Shown here: positions 15,592-20,280 of the stretch, in pieces
Layout: each line of letters starts with the position of its first letter
Position numbering within the stretch: position 1 is the first letter of the stretch
Source of the DNA: a virus
DNA length: 20,997 nucleotides
Virus record (IMG/VR): IMGVR_UViG_3300015371_000220
Span: 1 to 20,997 of that record
Strand: one strand, 5' to 3'
Notes under the pieces: model-generated
Databases searched by the model: none
What the model was told of the DNA's origin: nothing
Seen by the model: only the letters and a program-made list of their open reading frames with translations
Program-made: the position numbers and the translations under genes

Positions 15592-16614
15592 ATGGCGAAC
15601 TACCGCCGCGTCGCGCGGCGAGCTGCTCGAAAGCACGGGCTAGACCCGCGTATCTTCGAGCGCCAGATTCAGCAGGAGTCCGGGTTCAACCCGAGCGCGC
15701 GCTCGCCCGCGGGCGCGTCCGGCATCGCGCAGATCATGCCGGGCACCGCCAAGGGCTGGGGTGTGGACCCGATGAATCCGCGGGCGGCGCTGAACGCGGC
15801 CGCGCGCAACATGGCGTCCTACGTTCGCAAGTACGGCAGCTACGAGAACGCGCTGCGCGCCTACAACGCGGGGCCGGGCAACATCCAGCGCTCCAAGGGG
15901 TTCGGGGAGACCAACGCTTACGTCCGCACAATCCTCGGCGGTCACGACCCCCGCAAGCTCGGCCAGCCGCAGAACGACGGGCGCGGCGGCACGACCGGCT
16001 CGACGACCACCACGACCACGACGACGCCCGGCGTCGACAACCGTGTCGCGCGCGCGCAGCTCATCTCCAGCTTTCTGTCGGATAAGGGTGCGGACCCGCT
16101 CGAGTTCGCCGTTCAGGCCAGGGCGCTGCGCGACGTCGCCCCGACGAGCAAGACGAGCACCAAGCGCACGGGCGCACGCAGCGGGGACAGCGGGGACAGC
16201 GGCGGTGTGGGCGGGGTCAAACGACCGCAGATCATGGAGCTGTTCTGGAACGGGCCGGGCGCCCGCAATTGGGACGAGGGCGCGTTCCGCCCGGCCGGGT
16301 ACGTCAAGGGTCACACCGACCACGTCCACGTCAGCGCCGGACCGAAGTCGGTCGTCGCACTCGGTCGCAAGGCGCAGCAGATGGGCCTGCACGTCGGTGA
16401 AAATCCGCATTTTGGCGGCGTCACGCCGGTGCATGTGGCGGGCTCCTATCACTACAAGGGCGAGGGCATCGACGTCAGCGGCGACCCGGAGGCGATGCGC
16501 CGCTACGCGCGCTACGTCGCCAAGCTGCTTCGCCGCGGCGGGGGACGCAACCAGCGGGCTGGGCCGCAGGCGTCAGGTAAGAACAAGCCGACCAGCGACG
16601 CCGCCGCCCGTTGA
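15592..16614 (+). CDS. Lytic transglycosylase fused to a LAS-peptidase-like C-terminal region
   Basis: The protein has 340 residues from the ATG at 15592. The open frame reaches further upstream but overlaps the end of the ejection gene. Residues 5-115 form a goose-lysozyme-like SLT domain: catalytic Glu29 in QQESGFNP, then GASGIAQIMPGTA (41-53) and the AYNAGPGNI motif (90-98). A Thr-rich linker (133-147) follows. The C-terminal part has HTDHVHV (241-247) and SYHYKGEGID (285-294). These resemble the HxH and SxHxxGxxxD zinc ligands of LAS peptidases but occur in reversed order. It cleaves peptidoglycan glycan strands and perhaps peptides, either as a virion enzyme or as part of the lysis cassette. 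It overlaps the next gene by TTGA. Confidence 0.8.
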   Translation: MANYRRVARRAARKHGLDPRIFERQIQQESGFNPSARSPAGASGIAQIMPGTAKGWGVDPMNPRAALNAAARNMASYVRKYGSYENALRAYNAGPGNIQRSKGFGETNAYVRTILGGHDPRKLGQPQNDGRGGTTGSTTTTTTTTPGVDNRVARAQLISSFLSDKGADPLEFAVQARALRDVAPTSKTSTKRTGARSGDSGDSGGVGGVKRPQIMELFWNGPGARNWDEGAFRPAGYVKGHTDHVHVSAGPKSVVALGRKAQQMGLHVGENPHFGGVTPVHVAGSYHYKGEGIDVSGDPEAMRRYARYVAKLLRRGGGRNQRAGPQASGKNKPTSDAAAR

Positions 16615-16763
16615 CGTTCGCTGCGTCACTGACCGACATCGTCGTGGCGTGGCCGATCTCGTTCTGCATCGGCGTGATCGTCGGGATTCTCCTTGCCACT
16701 CGCGGCTACCGGATCGTGCGCGTTCGCAATGGAAACGGAGGTCGCAATGGCGACGATGGATGA
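16611..16763 (+). CDS. 50-aa single-TM protein, holin candidate
   Basis: This short frame starts with TTG, which overlaps the stop of the transglycosylase gene by 4 bases (TTGA), and ends at the TGA at 16761-16763, 17 bases inside the CHAP gene. Residues 1-9 are short and mildly polar. About 10-30 (IVVAWPISFCIGVIVGILLA) form one clear membrane helix. The tail is Arg/Asn/Gly-rich, with RGYRIVRVRNGNGG. One TM with a basic C-terminus, placed between two cell-wall hydrolases, is what a pinholin-type or holin-accessory protein would look like. There is no sequence motif to confirm it. The TTG start is inferred from the overlap; no in-frame ATG exists before the membrane segment. Confidence 0.55.
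   Translation: MTFAASLTDIVVAWPISFCIGVIVGILLATRGYRIVRVRNGNGGRNGDDG
16737..16741 (+). promoter_or_regulatory. Shine-Dalgarno site of CHAP lysin gene
   Basis: GGAGG sits 5 bases before the ATG at 16747, inside the coding sequence of the 50-aa membrane protein. It picks 16747 over the ATG at 16729. Confidence 0.75.
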
Positions 16764-17820
16764 GTGCTGGAAGGACCTCACCGACGGTGAGCAGAACACC
16801 TGCGACGAGTACTGCGGCAACGCCAATCTGAGCGATTGGGCGGGCTACGACACGACGATGGAGGGCCGTCGCAAGGACGCGTGGCACTGGCTGAACGACC
16901 GGCTCGAGGAGCTGCGCCAGCTCATCAAGGACGAGACCAACCAGCAGAACCATGACGCCAAGCGCTACAACCGCCGCGACTACCTCAAGGGGGTCGTCGA
17001 GGACGGCTACCGCAAGGTGCACCGCACCGGCCCGAACTACCCCGCGGGGCATGCCACCGACGCCGAGGCGGTCTACATCGAGGAGCGCGAGTACTACCTC
17101 GCATGGAACTCGGCCTACGAGGAGCAGAAGCAGCGCAAGCTCGACAACCTCGAGTGGCTCGAGGGCCGACGCCAGTACGTCTGGCGCCAGGCCGAGGGCT
17201 CGATCGAGTCCGACGCCGGGCCGGGCTGGGACAAGAAGCACCGGCGCGAGCGCTACGACAATCTCTGCATCGCCACCCATTACGGGTCGGCGTGGGAGGA
17301 CTTCCAGCAGGAGCAGAAGGGGAGCTGGCGCGACGCGTCTGCCAAGTGGCACGACGGTCACCTGGGGATCACCGAGAGCCCACCGGACTCCAATTGCGAT
17401 AGTCGATCGGATGGAATCCGTACATCGCAGGACGGCTGCGCGAACGGCACCTGGTTGCGCTATCAACCCTGGTGCGGCTGCTGGGCCTGGTCAGGCCTGT
17501 ACGCAGCCGGGAAGGTCAAGAAGGGCGACTCGTGGCTGGCGAGCGTCGCGTCGATCGAGGATTACGCGAAGGCGGGTAAGGGTCCCTTCAAGGGATGGAC
17601 CACCGACGGCAGCAAGGCGAAGAAGGGCGACCTGGTCGTGCTGTTCGGGCGCGGGCAGCACGTCGGCACCGTCCGCTCGATCGACTCGAGCTACGCGTAC
17701 ACATGGGAGGGGAACACGTCGAGCGGCTCGTCGGGCTCGCAGTCCAATGGCGGCGGGTCCTACAAGCGCCAGCGCAGCCGCTCGGGCGAGACCTACGGCT
17801 ACGCGCTGGTAAAGGACTGA
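16747..17820 (+). CDS. CHAP-domain endolysin candidate
   Basis: The protein has 357 residues; the ribosome binding site fixes the start at 16747. About residues 230-357 form a CHAP (NlpC/P60-like cysteine amidase/endopeptidase) domain. Its catalytic Cys is in QPWCGCWAWSG (Cys243), the His in GQHVGTVRS (His305), and a third polar residue in TWEGNTSSG (Glu321 or Asn323). CHAP enzymes cut amide bonds in peptidoglycan peptides. Residues 1-210 are an unusual, highly charged, helical, Trp-rich region with several Cys (7, 19, 23, 174), not a recognised cell-wall-binding repeat. No signal peptide is visible, so release would need the holin candidate upstream. The endolysin role is inferred from position; a virion-associated role is the alternative. 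Confidence 0.75.
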   Translation: MATMDECWKDLTDGEQNTCDEYCGNANLSDWAGYDTTMEGRRKDAWHWLNDRLEELRQLIKDETNQQNHDAKRYNRRDYLKGVVEDGYRKVHRTGPNYPAGHATDAEAVYIEEREYYLAWNSAYEEQKQRKLDNLEWLEGRRQYVWRQAEGSIESDAGPGWDKKHRRERYDNLCIATHYGSAWEDFQQEQKGSWRDASAKWHDGHLGITESPPDSNCDSRSDGIRTSQDGCANGTWLRYQPWCGCWAWSGLYAAGKVKKGDSWLASVASIEDYAKAGKGPFKGWTTDGSKAKKGDLVVLFGRGQHVGTVRSIDSSYAYTWEGNTSSGSSGSQSNGGGSYKRQRSRSGETYGYALVKD

Positions 17821-17822
17821 AC

Positions 17823-17969
17823 ATGGACGACGACGAAGATCGCGTCGACGGCACCGAACTCCCCGACCTCGACGACGAGGAAGGGTCAGACGCACGTCTG
17901 GCGCCCGAGGTCAAGGACCAGCTCGGCGACGCCGACCCCGAGGACACCGGCGAAGCGCACGAGCGTTAG
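17823..17969 (+). CDS. 48-aa acidic protein
   Basis: The ATG is 2 bases after the lysin stop codon, and the frame closes at TAG 17967-17969. The product is extremely acidic: nearly half Asp/Glu, with DDDED at the start and LDDEEGSD in the middle, no Cys and no hydrophobic segment. I do not recognise it. It may be a disordered protein that binds a basic partner or mimics DNA charge, but that is only inferred from composition. Being last in the rightward structural/lysis operon, it could alternatively be a marginal open frame. Spacing and codon bias support translation. Confidence 0.5.
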   Translation: MDDDEDRVDGTELPDLDDEEGSDARLAPEVKDQLGDADPEDTGEAHER

Positions 17970-17976
17970 CGCGCCA

Positions 17977-17996
17977 GCTCACGCCGAACGGTGAGC
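17977..17996 (+). terminator. Hairpin after the lysis cassette
   Basis: GCTCAC (17977-17982) and GTGAGC (17991-17996) form a perfect 6-bp stem with an 8-base loop, 8 bases after the last lysis-cassette stop codon. There is no T-run on either side. It might end the late transcript or be an operator half, and lies directly beside the TTGCGCA sites. Confidence 0.35.
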
Positions 17997-18000
17997 ACAC

Positions 18001-18017
18001 TTGCGCAAAGCTGCGCA
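18001..18017. promoter_or_regulatory. Operator-like pair of (T/C)TGCGCA sites, 10-bp spacing
   Basis: TTGCGCA (18001-18007) and CTGCGCA (18011-18017) are exactly 10 bases apart and match the array upstream of the repressor gene. They lie 21-37 bases before the ATG at 18038, a fitting place for repression or activation of that gene. Confidence 0.6.
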
Positions 18018-18037
18018 GTGTGGTTGGTTTCACAACC

Positions 18038-18316
18038 ATGGCCGGTTCCCCCCTCGGCCGCACCCCTGAGTGGATGCGGCCCGATGCTGTTCGCTCGTTA
18101 GCACGCGCCCACGACGCGGGCGACGCCGACGCCTACCAGCGCGTGTTCATCTCGCTGCTCGTCGGCTCCGGCGCTTGGCTGCTACGCCATTGCCCGCCGC
18201 CTTCGGGAGCTGAGCCGGGTCTGACTCGCTGGCTGGCTGAGCTGGAGGCGACGGTGATCGTGTCTCGTGCGGCAGCGGAATGTCGTCGTGATCGGTGCGT
18301 CGAGCTGCCAGAGTGA
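18038..18316 (+). CDS. Small unknown protein, antisense to the repressor 3' end
   Basis: I do not recognise this 92-residue protein. It is Arg/Ala-rich, with a helical look in DAVRSLARAHDAGDADAYQR and a mildly hydrophobic stretch (FISLLVGSGAWLLRHC, about 41-56), and two or three Cys near the end. The ATG at 18038 is preferred over the GTG at 18020 because the operator sites and a hairpin (18021-18038) lie upstream. There is no ribosome binding site. Its last 170 bases run opposite to the repressor gene, so one of the two 3' ends may be non-coding or they may be mutually regulated. It could also be spurious. Confidence 0.35.
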   Translation: MAGSPLGRTPEWMRPDAVRSLARAHDAGDADAYQRVFISLLVGSGAWLLRHCPPPSGAEPGLTRWLAELEATVIVSRAAAECRRDRCVELPE

Positions 18317-18686
18317 GCAGCGCGGCAAGGTAGTGCTCTATCACCTCGAGACGCTGTTCGGGCGTACCACGACCAAGGCGCAGGGGGGCGTCTTGATATT
18401 TCGCCTCCACCAACGTCACTACCTGATCGTCGGCCATCCACGCCAGGTCAACCCATTGATGCGGGACGCGACAGGCGTCAGCAATGCGCCATAGCTCGGC
18501 GGGGTCGGCGCCGCGCGGTGACGTCGGCGAGATAATTCGCCGTAACGTTGCCTCGCCGATGTCGGCTTTCTCGGCGACTTCTGGAACGCGTAGCGCGGCG
18601 TAGGCAATTGCTGCCCGCACCCGGGCGGCTACGCCCTCAAGTGGGGTGAGTTCGGGCGAATCCGTGCCCGCGGGGGAGACATCCAT
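18147..18686 (-). CDS. HTH immunity-repressor-like protein
   Basis: The protein has 179 residues on the minus strand, with ATG at 18686-18684. The open frame extends another 35 residues upstream, but that part would be read across the operators and promoter, so the shorter start is preferred. Residues about 19-55 form an HTH: VRAAIAYAALRVPEVAEKAD followed by IGEATLRRIIS, close to XRE/immunity-repressor-like domains in actinobacteriophages. Residues 60-85 (LWRIADACRVPHQWVDLAW) form the follow-up helix of that family. The centre may be a dimerisation helix, and the last 40 residues are a Pro/Ser/Ala tail ending in KRRSRRAAR. It likely maintains lysogeny by blocking the rightward promoter and its own. 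Autoregulation is supported by TTGCGCA sites covering its promoter. Confidence 0.7.
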   Translation of the reverse strand: MDVSPAGTDSPELTPLEGVAARVRAAIAYAALRVPEVAEKADIGEATLRRIISPTSPRGADPAELWRIADACRVPHQWVDLAWMADDQVVTLVEAKYQDAPLRLGRGTPEQRLEVIEHYLAALLTLAARRTDHDDIPLPHETRSPSPPAQPASESDPAQLPKAAGNGVAAKRRSRRAAR

Positions 18687-18723
18687 GTTGCGCAGTATTG
18701 CGCACCATTGCGCACGTTGTCTA
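18687..18723 (-). promoter_or_regulatory. Leaderless promoter of the repressor gene
   Basis: On the minus strand, TAGACA (18723-18718) and AATACT (18699-18694) are separated by 18 bases, a plausible -35/-10 pair. The A of the repressor ATG is 8 bases after the -10, so the transcript probably starts at the start codon. There is no ribosome binding site. The operator array occupies the spacer. Confidence 0.55.
18688..18714. promoter_or_regulatory. Three TTGCGCA operator sites with exact 10-bp period
   Basis: TTGCGCA occurs at 18688-18694, 18698-18704 and 18708-18714, always separated by 3 bases, so all lie on one face of the helix. TGCGCA is itself a palindrome. The array starts 1 base beyond the repressor ATG and overlaps the spacer and -10 of its promoter. 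Confidence 0.75.
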
Positions 18724-18736
18724 CCCCCTAGAGGTG

Positions 18737-18759
18737 ACAACTGACCCGCTGTCAGTTGT
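18737..18759. promoter_or_regulatory. 9-bp palindrome in the middle of the divergent switch
   Basis: ACAACTGAC (18737-18745) and GTCAGTTGT (18751-18759) are perfect inverted halves around CCGCT. The element lies between the two promoters and is unrelated to the TTGCGCA sites. It is a candidate binding site for the second regulator (Cro-like or host protein). As a hairpin it lacks a T-run, so a terminator is unlikely. Confidence 0.55.
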
Positions 18760-18802
18760 ACGGATGGGTGCGGGATGTTCGCAAATTGCATCGGTTGCAG
18801 TG

Positions 18803-18840
18803 TTGACTCTTGAGCAGCACGGCGTAGGTTTGAGCACCCA
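18803..18840 (+). promoter_or_regulatory. Leaderless promoter of the Cro-like gene
   Basis: TTGACT (18803-18808) and TAGGTT (18825-18830), with 16 bases between, match SigA-type -35/-10 elements. The ATG at 18840 begins 10 bases after the -10, where transcription would start. No ribosome binding site exists upstream, supporting a leaderless mRNA. Confidence 0.6.
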
Positions 18841-19124
18841 TGAGCAGAAGTCAGCAGGGATTCGACGCCAGCCTGCGGCGCCTCTCAATCTCCCGGCAGC
18901 AGCCGAGCCGCACGCTGCGCTCACTGCGCATCGAAGCGGCCCTCTCCCAGCGTGAGCTGGGCCGCCGCGCCGACGTCGCACCCAACACGGTGCGCAACGC
19001 CGAACGCGGCCACATCCCGCTGACCGAGAACCAGGAGCGGATCGCGGCGGTACTCAGCAGCGTCCTGAAACTCTCCATCGGCCGCTACGACCTGTGGCCG
19101 CTCGTCGACGAGGAGGCAGCATGA
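18840..19124 (+). CDS. Cro-like XRE-family HTH regulator
   Basis: The protein has 94 residues. Residues 25-62 form a canonical XRE helix-turn-helix, with LRIEAALSQRELGRRADVAP followed by NTVRNAERGHIP. The rest is a short helix pair with RIAAVLSSVLKL and an acidic end. It is divergent from the repressor-like gene, a genetic-switch arrangement in which a Cro-like factor favours lytic growth. It is the first gene of the rightward early operon. It has a predicted leaderless start, while the next gene starts inside its stop (ATGA) with a good ribosome binding site. An excisionase or another early regulator is a weaker alternative. Confidence 0.75.
   Translation: MSRSQQGFDASLRRLSISRQQPSRTLRSLRIEAALSQRELGRRADVAPNTVRNAERGHIPLTENQERIAAVLSSVLKLSIGRYDLWPLVDEEAA
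19111..19116 (+). promoter_or_regulatory. Shine-Dalgarno site of resolvase gene
   Basis: AGGAGG lies 4 bases before the ATG at 19121, within the last codons of the Cro-like gene. Confidence 0.7.
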
Positions 19125-19492
19125 GCGCAGGCGCCCGCGGCTCCAACCGGGAACGGGCCGTCGCCGAGCAGCTCCGCGGTGACGGCTGGATCGTCTACCG
19201 CTCAGCAGGCTCGCACGGCAACGCCGACCTCGTCGCGCTCAAGGTCGGGCACCCGGCGATGCTCGTGCAGGTCAAGTCGAGCGTCCGGCCGTTCGAGCAC
19301 TTCCGGCCCGAGGAACGCCGCGCGCTCGAGGAGGAGGCGCTCTACGCGGGCGCCGTGCCGTGGCTCGTGCACTGGCCGACACGCGGCAAGCCGACCTGGA
19401 TTTCCCGCTTCGACTGGCCCGGCAACGGGGAGCTGCGCTCGGCCTATGACGCGCCGCTGGGGCTCGACAGCCGGATCGGGGTGCCGTCGTGA
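19121..19492 (+). CDS. Hjc-like Holliday-junction resolvase / PD-(D/E)XK nuclease
   Basis: The protein has 123 residues. The N-terminal helix GSNRERAVAEQLRGDGWIVY carries the Glu (residue 11) of the fold. GNADLVALKVG holds the acidic metal ligand (Asp36). LVQVKSS supplies the Q-x-K pair (Gln50, Lys52). This order fits archaeal-Hjc-like resolvases, which cut four-way DNA junctions and are common in early regions of actinobacteriophages. The rest (FRPEERRALEEEALYAGAVP) is typical in the family. It probably processes replication or recombination intermediates before packaging. It is coupled to the Cro-like gene by an ATGA overlap and to the next gene by GTGA. Confidence 0.8.
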   Translation: MSAGARGSNRERAVAEQLRGDGWIVYRSAGSHGNADLVALKVGHPAMLVQVKSSVRPFEHFRPEERRALEEEALYAGAVPWLVHWPTRGKPTWISRFDWPGNGELRSAYDAPLGLDSRIGVPS

Positions 19493-19620
19493 ACGCCGCC
19501 CACTGCCAGTACGCGGGGGAGCGCTGCGGCGAGATGCTGCCGTTCACCGGCTACGCGCTGGTCGCCGTGCTGGTCATCGGGGTGGCGCTGGTCATCGCCG
19601 GGCTGGTGGTGCGGCGATGA
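19489..19620 (+). CDS. 43-aa membrane mini-protein with LPFTG sorting-like signal
   Basis: The GTG at 19489 overlaps the resolvase stop (GTGA), and the frame ends at 19620. Residues 1-16 are polar with two Cys (Cys6, Cys13 in CQYAGERC). LPFTG follows at residues 17-21, then a hydrophobic helix (YALVAVLVIGVALVIAGLVV) and the positively charged end RR. That is precisely the tripartite LPXTG signal recognised by sortases. There is no N-terminal signal peptide, so whether it is exported or sorted is unclear. Similar tiny LPXTG-like proteins occur, as I recall, in other actinophages without assigned function. Codon bias and the tight overlaps support that it is a real gene. Confidence 0.7.
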   Translation: MNAAHCQYAGERCGEMLPFTGYALVAVLVIGVALVIAGLVVRR

Positions 19621-19856
19621 ACACCGCCGAGGCCGGGGTCTCCCGCGTCACCGACCACCTGTTCGCCCCCACGAACGAGCATCAGCGGCTCGGCCACTGG
19701 TGGCAGCGCTGCGGCACCTGCGGCCTGGGCAGCGCCGCGCACGTCGGGACCGGCGTGAGGCTCGAGACGCCCGGCCTGCCCTACCGCTGCCCCGACTGCG
19801 TCCACCGCGGCTACGGGCGCTGCGTGCACCAGTTCATGCGCGAGGGGGAGCGGTGA
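19617..19856 (+). CDS. Small zinc-ribbon protein
   Basis: The protein has 79 residues. The ATG overlaps the previous stop (ATGA) and the end overlaps the next start (GTGA). Two CxxC pairs (Cys32/Cys35 in RCGTCGLG and Cys58/Cys61 in RCPDCVH), with a further Cys69 and His71, form an expected single zinc ribbon. The N-terminal 30 residues are not recognised. Such proteins generally bind nucleic acid or act as protein adaptors; no finer function can be read. It is part of the early operon. Confidence 0.7.
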   Translation: MNTAEAGVSRVTDHLFAPTNEHQRLGHWWQRCGTCGLGSAAHVGTGVRLETPGLPYRCPDCVHRGYGRCVHQFMREGER

Positions 19857-20062
19857 GCGACGTCCACGTCGCGGTCGCGCCGCACCTGCACATGCGCCTG
19901 TACGACACGCGCCGCGAACTCGAGGCGATGACCGACCTGGCACGCCGCCTCGCCGAGCAGCTCGACGCCCACGTCGACGAGGCCTACGGCGGGCCGAAGG
20001 CGAGCACCGTCCTCACCGGCAAGGCGCTGTACGAGGCGCGCCAGTTGGGGCTGATCAAGTGA
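19853..20062 (+). CDS. 69-aa helical protein, unknown
   Basis: It is not recognised. The GTG start overlaps the zinc-ribbon stop by 4 bases. Residues 15-50 form a charged helix with RRELEAMTDLARRLAEQLDA that could be a coiled coil. The C-terminal segment ends VLTGKALYEARQLGLIK. There is no membrane segment and no Cys. It may pair with a neighbour in the same operon. It is included because the chain of 4-bp overlaps and the GC-rich third positions are continuous. Confidence 0.6.
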   Translation: MSDVHVAVAPHLHMRLYDTRRELEAMTDLARRLAEQLDAHVDEAYGGPKASTVLTGKALYEARQLGLIK

Positions 20063-20280
20063 GCAAGTCTCCCGCCCCGCCCTACTACAACGTCTGGGGC
20101 CTCGCCGCTAGCGAGCCGCGGCCGAGCCTGTACGCCGAGGCGGTCACCCGCTCGGAGGCGATCGCCGAGGCCGAGGGCATGTGGCACGGCGGGACCGACC
20201 TGCGCAGCGTCTGGGTCCAGGTCGGCGACGTCGTCGTGTGGGCGGCGGGTGAGAAGGCCGAGGAGGGGCTGACCGCGTGA
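20059..20280 (+). CDS. 73-aa protein, unknown
   Basis: It is not recognised. It starts at a GTG overlapping the previous stop (GTGA) and ends in a GTGA overlap with the HTH gene. The sequence YNVWGLAASEPRPSLY, then AEAVTRSEAIAEAEGMWHGG, then VWVQVGDVVVWAAG suggests a small alpha/beta fold with one helix flanked by strands. No motif for catalysis is seen. A small regulator or inhibitor of a host function is possible for an early phage gene, but this is unproven. Confidence 0.6.
   Translation: MSKSPAPPYYNVWGLAASEPRPSLYAEAVTRSEAIAEAEGMWHGGTDLRSVWVQVGDVVVWAAGEKAEEGLTA

Noticed and set aside
16000-16030. ACC/ACG triplet run as a possible microsatellite or CRISPR-like repeat
   Set aside because: It encodes the Thr-rich linker between the transglycosylase and C-terminal regions; no spacer structure is present.
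18021-18038. Promoter with -35 TTGCGC (18001) and -10 TTGGTT (18024) for the 18038 gene
   Set aside because: Only about half or fewer of the consensus positions match, and the bases are better explained by the operator repeat and a hairpin.
18737-18759. The 9-bp palindrome as an intrinsic terminator
   Set aside because: There is no T-run on either strand and it lies between divergent promoters, so an operator is more likely.
18687-18791. 35-residue N-terminal extension of the repressor
   Set aside because: It would translate the operator array, the promoter and the palindrome. It lacks a conserved sequence, and the start at 18686 fits a leaderless promoter.
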